From Siphonodentalium dalli (taxonomy: Eukaryota; Mollusca; Scaphopoda; Gadilida; Siphonodentaliidae): a DNA stretch of 64,000 bases. The notes under the pieces were generated by a model, which saw only the letters and a program-made list of their open reading frames with translations, searched no databases and was not told where the DNA came from. The stretch is taken from the NCBI GenBank assembly GCA_032622095.1, contig CP136069.1:44552194-44616193 (forward strand), written 5' to 3'. This document shows, piece by piece, positions 54,001 to 64,000 of the stretch. The stretch's first letter is position 1; every line of letters begins with the position of its first letter. The position numbers and the translations under genes were made by a program.

Positions 54001-54452
54001 AAGCCTGAGTTTAGTGTGCCTGTCATTTGCAGAGTGAGTTCCCCAGAGGGTGAACTTAGTGATGCTATCCCACATAGCGGGCTAGCATCACTAAATTCAC
54101 ACTCTGGCGACCTCATTCTGCTAAGGCCTCATCTTCTCTGGAAAGTTTCTTTATTATCAAATTTCTAGAGAAACTTCTTCACAAAGATTTTATTTCTTTT
54201 TTAGTTTAGTTTCTCTATATCTCCAAATTGGCTGACGTTGCATAATCGAGTTTCCCAATGGGTGTACATCACAATTTGGGAATTTCAATCTGAGTCTATG
54301 TCTCCCATAGCAGATGAGGCCTAAGCAGAATGAGGTTTCCAGAGGGTGAATTTGGTGATGCTAGTCCACTATGCGGGATAGCATCACTAAATTCACCCTC
54401 TGGGGACCTCATTCTGCAAATGACAGACACACTTTAATAATCAGGCTTGCAC
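54001..54452. mobile_element. hAT-like composite MITE
   Basis: Outer ends AAGCCTGAGTTTAGTGTGCC / ACAGACACACTTTAATAATC-AGGCTTG; hairpins 54030-54122 and 54325-54418; the middle closely matches that of 23348-23793. Confidence 0.8.
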
Positions 54453-54720
54453 CCTGTTATAAATGTACTGGTATACATGTACATTGGAATGGTTTATTAT
54501 TAATTTGGAGGGATGTTAGGAAATATAGACAGATAACAGACATGCAAAATGAAAATAAAATAAAAAAGAGCAGGATTCTATTCATTGTTGGGAAATGTTC
54601 AGATAATAAATTAAGTTTGATAAATGGCTTGAACTTATTATCTGAACATTTCCTAATACGGGAACTACATGTATTCATTTATGAGTATTTAGTAAAGAAA
54701 TGGTTGAAGATGTATTCAGG
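54453..54720. repeat. Dispersed repeat (GGGAAATGTTCAGAT family), copy 3
   Basis: TACATTGGAATGGTTTATTA, GGGAAATGTTCAGATAATAA and its complement TTATTATCTGAACATTTCC match 28420-28690. A short (CAA)n follows at 54737. Confidence 0.55.
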
Positions 54721-54791
54721 ATTTCAGACGTTGAACTACAACAACAACAACAATATAAAATAAATTCATAGTAAACATGCATGCATATTCC

Positions 54792-54896
54792 CGAGAGCTT
54801 TCCGATGAATGGCAACAAGCCATATTTCCGACTAAATCCTGAAAAGTTACCCATAATTCTGCTGTGGTTAAGAAGTCGATTAATTAGGGCATTACT
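54792..54896. mobile_element. TA-type hairpin MITE, copy 10 (right arm only)
   Basis: Begins GAGAGCTTTCCGATGAATGG and runs to GGGCATTACTG + TA; left arm missing. Confidence 0.8.
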
Positions 54897-56269
54897 GTAT
54901 TTACTTCTTTATTTGGGACGCATTGTTGGGCATAAAAATTATGGCAATGATTGTGCCAATAATTATGAGTCAATGCAGTCCTCGAAATTGGCCACAACAA
55001 TAAGTAATGCCGTGGCAGCATGTGGAATCTCTAATTCCATAGCATTAAATTTCCTGTGGGACAGTTTTCCTAATTCCGAAGGTTGGCAATTCATGCGTGC
55101 AATTCATTCATAACAATGATGCTGTTTTCTGACTATTTGGACATCAAATTTATGAAAATAACTTATTTTGGCGTGATTACTTGTTACTCAGTTCGGAACA
55201 CCTCAGCGGAATGTCTCATATCACTTTAACTTCTAAATCAAAATTAGCATACACATGTATAGACACAAAGTATGGCCCTGATCACTTCTTCAAAATAAAT
55301 CCAGCAGTTCACCTCATACAGACAGAGGTCAGGTCAGGTCATATACTTGCTTTGTCACTATTAGCCCTTTCAAAATTAAGACAAAATACTCTTGGTTTGA
55401 ATACAGTGGTGCCCGTTGGCATGATATAATATCCATACAATATATCTGATGTAGTGATGCAAATGACACAGATTTAATGATGTACCTATTTAGTATGTAG
55501 TCAGCAATAATAAGTCCATCTTGTTTGACAAATGATGTGCAGTTTCACCATGAATCACAATCTTAGGCATATTTGCCCAGAGGCTGACAATGTTATCGCA
55601 GATCACTGCATATGGTGGCTGATATATCGTGTTTATGTGATTTATACCCAGGGTTAAGGTCAGTAGTCATTTTATCATTCTGAACCACAATTTGTACATT
55701 ACTTTCTACATGTTGACATATACAGTATCCTGTGTAAATATACCAGTATGTATTTTGTGATAAAAGAGAAAGTAATTTTTTTGGAAAATTAATGTAACCT
55801 CACAGGGGTTGTTTGAAACTTCATATACTTGTTATATACAAGCCTGGATTTAATTTTTAAGGGACGGTCTGACACATATCAGGTACTAGTACTAACAGGA
55901 GGCTATCTGACATATTCAAGTGTGCCTGACTGGTAACTTTTCAAAGATTTGTCCATTTCTATGGATGGCATACATGTATGTCAGACTGGGAAATTTTGTT
56001 CATCTATTTTTTCATGTTTTTTTTGTTACTCTCTAGATCAGCATTTTTTTATATGAAAAATTGGTCATTTTCCAACCCATTTGTACTGTCAAAAGAAAAT
56101 CCAATTATTTTAACACATCCTGTGCTTGTTGTGACAAAATTTGCATTTGTTTTTTGGTTATTTTTCTGACAAATCAAAGTAGTGAGCATATTCCTGACAA
56201 ACATAAGAAATTTGTGTAGTTTTGCTCACAATGTCAGGCTGTTTTGCACCTGACAATATCTGATGTCAG
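54897..56269. other. Unannotated intergenic stretch
   Basis: No supported gene. Frames at 55181 and 55978 have no recognised motif; 55978-56169 is a hydrophobic AT-rich translation. Confidence 0.4.
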
Positions 56270-56274
56270 GTGTT

Positions 56275-59200
56275 CACGCCCGATAACCCTATAGGCTGGT
56301 GGCTATGGGTAGGCATATTGCTGTAGTGATATTGCGTGGCGGGTTTCTCAACCAAGGTATGTTTTAGATTATAATTGATCAAATATGCTGTAAAAGGTCA
56401 GATTTTTTTGATCACGTCAGATGCAGTAATGTCTGATTTATAAGTTGAACCTCTTGGTAACAATTTGGCATTGTAGAATACGTTGTTTGAAAACAAAATA
56501 TCTCGGATTTTGTCGACTTTTTCAAACTTTCAAAGTAAACAAACTCCCAAATTTGCTCAGCATGTCGATTTGTAAGTTATTTTCGTGGATACATGTGGTA
56601 TAATATCTCAGTGACAAGACAAACATGACTGCGAACTCAAATAATGCATTTTTCAGTTAAAAAAAGCTATTTGACATACTGTCCCGTCAATATTTTGTGG
56701 TAGGCATATTGAATAGACAAACACCGAGAGGATAGACATATGGCAAACACAGTACGCATGTAGCACAATGATCAATAGTGGTTTTAGTCTGAGAAAAATG
56801 CTTTTGTGATGCTATATTATTCACAGTGTTGTAAATTCACATCGTCCATGAGTCAGGAAACATACACTACTTATTTCCAAGAACTAAATACTGGCAGTTG
56901 TAATGTAAAACGTTTTAACTGTGACAAACTTGCAAAATGGGGTTTTAATTGAAAATGGGGAAAGTATAGCCCAAACTATTCAGCATATTTTAATGTAAAA
57001 AAAATGAGCCATGCCAGCTTTGTGCAGTTTCAGGCTGAATGGTCATGGTCCACTACATATAGATAATATAGCTACCATTTATAGCCAGTTTTATTTTTGG
57101 CGTTCTGCGAAAGAACAGGTTAGCCTGCCACTGGCGTGGTTCGTCTCATGGCTTTGTTCGAAAAAGCAATTGCAACAGCTTCCGAGACACGTATGCTGCA
57201 CCTAGGTGTAAAATTTCATCGAAATCCGCCAGTTTTACCCGATTTGACCTTGAATTGATCAGTAGGCTTCAATATTCGACACAGCAATTGACTGCCGTGG
57301 GCCACGGACTGCCGTAACAGTTGATAACATGTTCACATTCGGTGGATCGGTCACTGCGGTCAGTCAAAAAACATAACGCGCACGCTATAACTCCGGTATC
57401 ACAAACGTACGCGGCATCGGAAGGGTCAGGTTAACTTCTGCCTGGATCCACGTGGCGTGACGTAATTCACAACCACGTGTATTTACCTCGAAAGTGTTAA
57501 AATTGGGCGACCGCGACACACACAATGGCCTGGAATTTCCCAGAAGATATTCATGGGGAGGTCAAGTGACCAATTTTGAAATTTGCTGGTCGCATTCGTC
57601 TGTATGTCTGAGGAATTCTCGGCTAGATATTGTTACCAACATGACATATTTAAATTAATCCCGCCGTTCACCCCCATCACCAACGCGACGTAATTTTGGT
57701 ACCATGTGTTGCGTTCTAAAAATAGGTCGATTGCAGTGGATTCGTAGAGATGGCGAAATATGAGTGCGACAGAGAATATTGTTTGATCGAAAGCATTTGA
57801 ATTAATACGTCACAAGACTCGCCTTGATGCTGGCTAATAGATATTTGTCCCTGCTAGGTGTTGGGAATGTCGTCACACAACACGCTCATGTCTGGATACA
57901 GTCTTACACGCACGCGCTCAGACCCAGACATAAGAATCACATTACACACATACGCTCTTTATCAATGACACTGCAGATAGGAACGCTCTTTAACTATCAA
58001 CGCGATTAACCCCGAAGTGTCTTTTTTTGTGACTGAGAGTGGAGAACGGGTGCTCTGAGCTTCTCCAAAACGCCGCAACGACCATTCCTGTGAGTTTTAC
58101 CCTTGGATGGGAAGTTTGAGCCCAATCGGTGCAGCCGTTTTAGAGTCTATAGAGGACAAATATATTTACACATATATTTACATAGTTCTCAAAAATTTGT
58201 AACAATTTGTAGGAAACTCGTTACGAAGACACCTATGCACTGCTTTCCCATATTTTATATTTTACACTCTCAAATATATTTTTGGTCACCTGTTAGTGCT
58301 GGACAACTCCTTTACAGTCTCATACCCTGTATAAACGCCATACTCATGCTGGGCATTGGTCGACTGCGGAAGTGGTAAAGTACTATATGGTACACCTATT
58401 GTGTTAATTTTCTTATATTGAGCAGTGTAGCCCATACAATATCTTTACCAACGTATTCAACACGTATACAAACAACACGTATACGGAAAACGTCGACGTC
58501 ACGAGTCACAAATTACGTCAACTTTATCTTTTGAACAAGAACTACAAACTTTATTAATAAAGTCGCCTATCAGTTTGATAAAAATGGCTATAAATTACGA
58601 CAGAAACGAATCAATAAACGCTAAATCTCGATGTTGAATAGTTCTTGTGGGTGTGTAATAAAACACAACCATACATTATGTGTGCATGGTGAGAAAATTA
58701 AATTATGCTGCAAGTTATACAACTCGCGCCCCATCGTTGTAACATTCCGCGTAACAAACTTGTGCGTTAATTTTCACGTCATGCACACATATGTGTGGTT
58801 CTGTCTATTTTAGCTGAATGAATAATCATTCCAGAGTGTATTTACTATTTATAAAATAATATATGCCAGAAGTTGCATATTGTTGGCTTTAAAGTGCTAA
58901 ATTGGAGCTTGGTCAATATTTACCACGTGCCTATCAACCTATCATAACAAGTTTGTGCTTTGCCATGAGCCTATCTGCGGAGGCAATATGCCTGTCATAA
59001 ATTTGTGATATGACACTCAGGAAAATCGATATTTTTCCACGAAAAATATGTCTTTTATTGTGGATTTTGGTTTCATTGTATCAATGGAATGTGCATCTAG
59101 TGACATGTGTACATGAAGCCTACATATCGAGATTTCTACCATTTATATTAGGTAGTTTCTTTGATAAACGACAAAAAACAGTTGTAAAATTCGACAAATT

Positions 59201-59417
59201 AAGTAATAAAAAATATATCTAAAGGCACACGGCTATCACAAATGGTGTATGAATACACCAGTCATGGTCTATCTAATGCCATAAGCGTTCTCGTCGGGTG
59301 GATTCCAGAATGTATGATTTTCCTCAAATTATGAACACACGTGTGAAAACCGCCACACAATATCACTACAGCAATATGCCTACCCACAGCCACCAGCCTA
59401 TAGGGTTATCGGGCGTG
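56275..59417. mobile_element. 3.1-kb element with 76-bp inverted ends CACGCCCGATAACCC and 5-bp duplication
   Basis: 56275-56351 and 59341-59417 are reverse complements (CACGCCCGATAACCCTATAG / CTATAGGGTTATCGGGCGTG), flanked directly by GTGTT (56270-56274 and 59418-59422). No long ORF inside. It includes a fragment of the ~130-bp Helitron monomer at 57205-57255 and a GCCGTTTTAGAGTCTATAGAGGACAAA piece of another repeat at 58130. A GC-rich patch at 57280-57560 stands out. The superfamily is unclear: CAC ends with 5-bp duplications recall Transib, but the rest of the end does not match. Confidence 0.6.
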
Positions 59418-60379
59418 GTGTTGGACCCAAATATTGTAATATATATTTAATTTTGATCTGACATCAATACCGTACATACTAGTATGGTGATGACTTTCAA
59501 CCGATAATGTTGGTAACTTGCTGAAAAACCTACTGTGCAAATTATAATTTTTATAACTTTATAGCTCTACTTGTTTCTATTTGTTCCTTGTCAAAAATTT
59601 TGATGTCTACTGTTAGTTTTGTTACATGTTTCTTATGTGGTCAAAACAATCATTTCCCTTTTTCTTTTTGACTTACTGAGATGCCGACCATTCTGTATAT
59701 TATTATTTTTCGTTACAACTGTTATTACAATTCTAGTTTGCACTGGGCCACGCTTGAAGTAAACTACTTGTTTTGATGTGATGAATATCTGTTTACCAGT
59801 ACATGTACATGTGTATTTAAGAAATAACTCTTGTTTTGATTAAGTTTATGCAGTTACATGTATATCTGAACAGGTTGAAGACAAATTATATAATGCACGT
59901 TAACTATAGTAAGTTTGCCTTCAAGCTTTTTAGTTATAACTCATACATAAACTTAAACAAGAGTTATTTCTTATAATTTAATCTCAGTATTGGTAACAAA
60001 CGTCTATTTTAACCAATATATTCCCATGAAATCAGATAAGTTCTTTGCGATCAACAATTATACGTTGGGAACAAACACCAGTTAATCATGCATCCGGTTG
60101 AAGAGAAATTTCATTTTCATTGGTCGATCAATTGAAATCAACAAAGCTGGCATCTTTCCAAACATGTGTGGGACTGCTGTCCGGGGGAAACTAGTTTGCA
60201 CAACTTTACTTTCTGGAAGAGTGATCGACACTGATTAAGTTTATTGAGAATAAACCTTAAAGTGATGTGAAGCACTCCAGGAAGGTGATCAAATAGAAAT
60301 TAAGAATAATCTCGCTCAAAGTTAGTATATGGTTACGAATATTAATCAAAATTGATGATTCACACCGTCATTAATTAAA
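59418..60379. other. Intergenic with one hairpin
   Basis: AAGAAATAACTCTTGTTTT at 59820 and its complement ending at about 59977 form a ~158-bp hairpin element. Otherwise nothing supported. Confidence 0.5.
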
Positions 60380-60515
60380 TGCAATGGCTCTCGATGGCAA
60401 AATCATTTGTGTTAGATTATCACCAACAGTTGCATCCCGAATCAAGATATAAATATATTTACAATTGGGCGTTGTTCAAACGATGTTTTCTATGGAGTGG
60501 TAGGGTCGATTTCTT
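60380..60515. repeat. Diverged ~135-bp segment shared with 22613-22750
   Basis: See 22613-22750. Here it lies about 260 bp upstream of the exon acceptor at 60777. Confidence 0.6.
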
Positions 60516-60777
60516 TTAAATTTTCGGCGATGTTAGTTGAATGCTACATTCCCAACGTTGGCATCGCACCTGAGTACTATCTCATCAATTTCACGCACCT
60601 GAACAAGTCCATGATATGACTTTAATGATTAATTAATCAACAACCAATTGTTTTACAGTATTCCATGAGTTGACAGCTTATGATTAAATTATATATTTGT
60701 CATCCTATCATGAATAAATATAGGTTAAAACCAACACAGGCCTCTAGTATATATTTTTGTTTAATATTTTCTTGCAG

Positions 60778-60915
60778 GCCAATATAACCACCTTAGTTTG
60801 GAGATGTTGGCTACTGGTGTGTTCTAATGGCCGCCCAAACTGAGCCGAGTAGAAATGAAATTAATGTGAGCAGTGACGACTTACAGCTGCTCCAACGATT
60901 ACAAGAAGCAAACAG
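60778..60915 (+). CDS. First coding exon of an unidentified host gene
   Basis: A pyrimidine-rich acceptor (TTTTCTTGCAG) ends at 60777 and a consensus donor (AACAG|GTGAGT) follows 60915. ATG at 60827 (CTAATGG) opens 29 codons plus two bases: an acidic start followed by a helical DDLQLLQRLQEANR segment that looks like the beginning of a coiled coil. 5' UTR is 60778-60826, so at least one non-coding exon lies upstream. The next exon is not in the window; a tRNA-SINE cluster and several MITEs fill the intron. I do not recognise the protein. Splice sites, start context and helix periodicity make a real exon likely. Confidence 0.65.
60804..60827 (+). promoter_or_regulatory. Upstream ORF overlapping the main start codon
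   Basis: ATG at 60804 opens seven codons ending TAA at 60825-60827. The last A is the first base of the main ATG (TAATG), the arrangement used for termination-reinitiation. Confidence 0.5.
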
Positions 60916-60946
60916 GTGAGTCTGGTTACATGACATGTACATGTAA

Positions 60947-61100
60947 GATTTAGTCGGAAATATGGCTTGTTGCCATTCATCGGAAAGCTCTCACTGAGAG
61001 CTTTCCGATGAATGGCAACAAGCCATATTTCCGACTAAATCCTGAAACGTTACCCATAATTCTGCTGTGGTTAAGGAGTCGATTACTTAGGGCATTACTG
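60947..61100. mobile_element. TA-type hairpin MITE, copy 11 (left outer arm missing)
   Basis: Starts at GATTTAGTCGGAAATATGGC, keeps the full central palindrome and right end GGGCATTACTG + TA. Lies 31 bp past the exon donor at 60915. Confidence 0.8.
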
Positions 61101-61282
61101 TAGCTCAGTGCACATGCTCTAGTGTTGATGTAACTGCACACGAATGCATGTACTTAGAATGAGATTCTAGTAATTTTCATCGAACATGGAGCACATGGTA
61201 CCTAATTGTAGCCGCATTGATTTCAGTTTCAATGGGAAATCATCACAGATAATGCACCACACAGGAGAGACATTTGTCCATT

Positions 61283-62180
61283 TCTCTCTCTTAATTGAGT
61301 TTCCTAAGGAGATAGCCTGATAAAATTTTTGGATGAATTGTCACCGTCTAATTCTTGTGTGGGTGTGTAATTTACCGTCTGTAAAGGCCGAAAGAATTAA
61401 AGGAAAATGTGGTCGAAGTGAGGTCCCCAGGAGTGCACATGGTGTATTAGGCTGCCATATGCTGCCATACAGCGGCAGTGAAGCTGGTTCAAGTCCTCAT
61501 GACTATCTGTAATCGAGGCTGTAAGAATTAAAAGAAAACGTTATTGTCGACTGAGGTCCCAAGTGGCTCAGTCGATAAGGTGCAAAGAGCAGTCCATTTT
61601 TCCCTATAGTTGAGTTTCCTCCCGAGACAGACTGCAACCATTTTTGGATGAATTGTCGCCGTCTAATTCTTGCGTGGGTTTGTAATTTACTGTCTCTAAA
61701 AGCCGACATACATTAATGCCTTAAATAATCGACTCCTTAACCACAGTAGAATTATGGGTAATTTTTCAGGATTTAGTCGGAAATATGGATTGTTGACATT
61801 CATCGGAAAGCTCTCAGTGAGAGCTTTCCTATAAATGGCAACAAGCCATAATTTCCGACTAAATCCTTAAAAATTACCCATAATTCTGCTGTGGTTAAGG
61901 AGTCGATTATTTAGGGCATTACTGTAATTAATGGAAATATGGGCGAACTGAGGTCCCCAGGAGCGTGCTGGCGTACTTATAATAGGCCGCCATAAGCTGT
62001 CCAGCGATGGTGAAGCTCGTTTGAGTCCTGATTACTATTTGTAATCAAGACTGAAAGAAATGAAGGAAAATATAATGACCGACTGAGGTCCCTAGTGGCT
62101 CAGTTGGTAAGGTGGATTGTGCATTAGGCCGCCATATGCGGTGAAGCTGATTTGAGCCCTGATTACTGTTTGCAACACAG
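61283..62180. repeat. Cluster of tRNA-derived SINE copies
   Basis: At least four diverged heads: GTCCC(C)AG(G)AG/GTGGCTCAGT.GATAAGGTG (A-box-like) and, ~50 bp on, GGTTCAAGTCC / ATTTGAGCCC (B-box-like), at about 61417, 61552, 61938 and 62082. A shared body, TTTTTGGATGAATTGTC.CC, then TAATTCTTG.GTGGGT.TGTAA, occurs at 61327 and 61641. Best head: 62085-62165. The hairpin MITE at 61711-61924 splits the cluster. Confidence 0.65.
61711..61924. mobile_element. TA-flanked hairpin MITE, copy 12
   Basis: 214 bp, full palindrome with central GAAAGCTCTCAGTGAGAGCTT; TA on both sides. Inserted into the SINE cluster. Confidence 0.85.
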
Positions 62181-62199
62181 GGTTATTAATACATTATCC

Positions 62200-62648
62200 C
62201 AGCCTTGAAATAGCGTGTCTGTCATTTGTAGAATGAGGTCCCTAGTGTGTGAATTTAGTGATGCTACCCCGCACAGCGGGCTATCATCACAAAGTTCACC
62301 CTCTGGGGACCTCAATCTGCTCAGGCATAATCTTCCGCGAAGTATCTATAATCACAAATTAACATTGTATTCAGTTACTTTTCCCCTTCTGTTCAGTTTC
62401 TATATCCCCTAATTTGCAGAAGATAAAATGCAGAATCGAGATGACTAATGGGTGAACATCACCAACAGGCAACTTCAACTGGGAACTTCAATCTGATCCT
62501 AGGTCTCCCCTAGCAGTTGAAGCCTCAGCAGAATGAGGTTCCCATGGGGTGAATTTGTTGTTGATAGCCCATCGTGCGGGATAGCGTCACTAAACTCACC
62601 CTCTGAGGACCTCATTCTACAAATGACAGACACACTATCTCCAGGTTT
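62200..62648. mobile_element. hAT-like composite MITE
   Basis: Outer ends CAGCCTTGAAATAGCGTGTC / GACAGACACACTATCTCCAGG; hairpins 62229-62323 and 62527-62621; middle with CAGAAGATAAAATGCAGAATCG as in 38119-38533. Confidence 0.8.
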
Positions 62649-62960
62649 GACATTATGTTACTGTCACCTAGAGCTTCATCATATTGTTCTTTTCTTCAAT
62701 GTTTTTTTTTTGTAGCTCTTTTTAGCAGAAAGTCAGAAGGTTTATTGAGCTTGCGTGACCTGGCCTTACAGTGTGCGTGGGTGGAGGGATTATGTAAATG
62801 TCACTAATGATACATTTCATATCGAATATCACTGTGAGAATAGTTTTATTGATGGCTAAAAGCATTGATATTTAAATGTGTTTTATTAGATCTGTACAAG
62901 CAATAAAGAGAGAAATTGAGCTCCACTGTTTAATATTGATTTGTTTATGAGCATTGTCCA
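62649..62960. other. Unannotated spacer
   Basis: Nothing supported. Confidence 0.4.
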
Positions 62961-62963
62961 ATC

Positions 62964-63213
62964 CTTGAAATAGTGTGTCTGTCATTTGCAGAATGAGGTC
63001 CCCAGAGGGTGAATTTAGTGATGCTACCCCCGCATAGCAGGCTAGCATCACCAAATTCACCCTCTGGGAACCTCATTCTGCTGAGGTGTAAGCAGAATGA
63101 GGTCCCCAGAGGGTGAATTTGGTGATGCTAGCCCGCTATGCGGGGTAGCATCACTAAATTCACCCTCTGGGGACCTCATTCTACAAATGACAGGCACTCT
63201 ATTTCAAGGCTTG
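62964..63213. mobile_element. hAT-like composite MITE, compact form
   Basis: Same compact 250-bp structure as 24526-24779: two hairpins inside CCTTGAAATAGTGTGTCTGTC / TTTCAAGGCTTG ends. Flanked by a longer direct repeat (TTGATTTGTTTATGAGCATT on both sides). Confidence 0.85.
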
Positions 63214-63379
63214 ATTGATTTGTTTATGAGCATTGTCTGAACATGACTCTCAGCTACTGCTCCCATCTAATTTATTTGGACAATCCTATTTTCTCTAGAG
63301 TCCCATTGCTAAATATTTGCCTGAAGCTTTCAAGTTAATAAAAGGTCGCTGTCAATTAATATCAATATCATGCCTTTTA

Positions 63380-63600
63380 TTATTATCCCCCACAAACAAA
63401 GTTTGGCGGGGGATATAGAAATGGGCTCGGATGTCCGTTCTAGAGTCTGTCCATCCATAATGACTTTGAAGCTCTATATCTTGGTCATCGTCAGGCGGAT
63501 TTTAATTATCTTTGGTTGGTAATTTGATGTACCAACATGGGGGGGGGGGGGGAGAGGTGTGGAGAGTATTTACAAACAGCAGGTTTCGTCCATTTATTTC
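63380..63600. repeat. Dispersed repeat end (GGCGGGGGATATAGAAATGGG) and G tract
   Basis: TATTATCCCCCACAAACAAA with a GTTTGGCGGGGGATA hairpin partner is a widespread marine-invertebrate repeat terminus. A G homopolymer follows at 63539-63552. Confidence 0.5.
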
Positions 63601-63683
63601 TTCCAATGTGAGACTCGTATATATAAGAGAATGCATTGGCACAGGGTTTTCGCAAAATTTCAGGAAGCTCCAGTCATGAAATG
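63601..63683. mobile_element. TTAA-type palindromic MITE, copy 7 (right end only)
   Basis: ATAAGAGAATGCATTGGCAC, AGGAAGCTCCAGTCATGAAA and TTAA at 63684-63687. Confidence 0.7.
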
Positions 63684-64000
63684 GTTAACTGCATCAATAT
63701 CGATATATACCTTTACTCGTATTTAAATTTGTTAGGTACTATTTTTTGCTCAGTTTTGAATTCGCACACCATGCTGTGCGAATTCAAAACCGACAAAATA
63801 TGTTTGTAAAACAGTAAAAGTCTTAAATCTGATGGGAGTTTCAGTTCTTTATTATAGTGGTTCATTATATAAGATACGCGTGCTTGTATAATAAATGCCA
63901 CATTTTGCGAAACTGTACATCGAGTAGAGCATTTTAACTGCATCATCATTTTTTTGAAGATGTGTGTTTATGCATGATCCAAATAATCATTCTGGCATTT
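63684..64000. other. Unannotated window end
   Basis: A short palindrome, TTTTGAATTCGCACA...TGTGCGAATTCAAAA, lies at 63754-63790. No gene seen. Confidence 0.5.

Noticed and set aside
57521-57566. Short first exon (MAWNFPEDIHGE...) in a GC-rich patch
   Set aside because: Only 14 codons, no convincing donor, and it lies inside the 56275-59417 element.

Overview
This is a piece of an animal nuclear genome, most likely from a marine invertebrate. I cannot place the phylum from sequence alone. The evidence is AT-rich intergenic DNA, GT-AG introns, AATAAA signals, a three-exon metazoan PIN1 gene, and dense non-autonomous DNA transposons, Helitron-like elements, LINE tails and tRNA- and 5S-derived elements. 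There is no bacterial gene organisation, no CRISPR array and no operon. Most short open frames are chance or lie inside repeats.

Host genes. (1) PIN1, the phospho-Ser/Thr-Pro prolyl isomerase, is complete on the minus strand: exon 1 at 44847-44796, exon 2 at 40822-40631, exon 3 at 38812-38592. It encodes 154 residues with every PPIase active-site residue present. (2) A 116-residue basic coiled-coil protein of unknown function lies at 21885-22235 (+), with AATAAA about 70 bp after its stop. (3) The first coding exon of an unidentified gene lies at 60778-60915 (+), with an uORF that overlaps the start codon; the gene continues past the window. (4) A possible terminal exon lies at 1916-1689 (-).

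Region 1-16.2 kb is nested mobile DNA. A Helitron-like element with a ~130-bp internal tandem repeat hosts a tyrosine-recombinase element (2893-7357, minus) that encodes a recombinase and an SGNH hydrolase. That element has the A1...B1-A2-B2 split direct repeats known from Ngaro-type retrotransposons, and itself carries a TTAA-flanked MITE. A 2712-bp internal piece recurs at 12459-15170 with no indel and only a few substitutions. Its ends fall inside the MITE and inside the recombinase gene, so it moved as a segment and not as a transposon. Between the two lie a LINE remnant and a 1025-bp element with 6-bp target duplications, minisatellite inverted arms and a 44-codon core ORF.

Region 16.2-38 kb and 46-64 kb is intergenic. 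It is dominated by three palindromic MITE families: a TA-flanked family beginning CAGTAATGC, an 8-bp-TSD hAT-like family made of two hairpins inside an outer inverted repeat, and a TTAA-flanked family with a GCCAATGCATTCTC hairpin. There are also degenerate low-copy tandem repeats.

Most notable finding: two miniature LTR retroelements (45483-45991 and 19453-19884) have ~211-217-bp TG...CA LTRs containing the 3' two-thirds of 5S rRNA, including the pol III internal control region. One has a tRNA-Pro-like primer-binding site and a 4-bp target duplication; the other has a clear polypurine tract. This is the architecture of plant Cassandra TRIMs, here in an animal.
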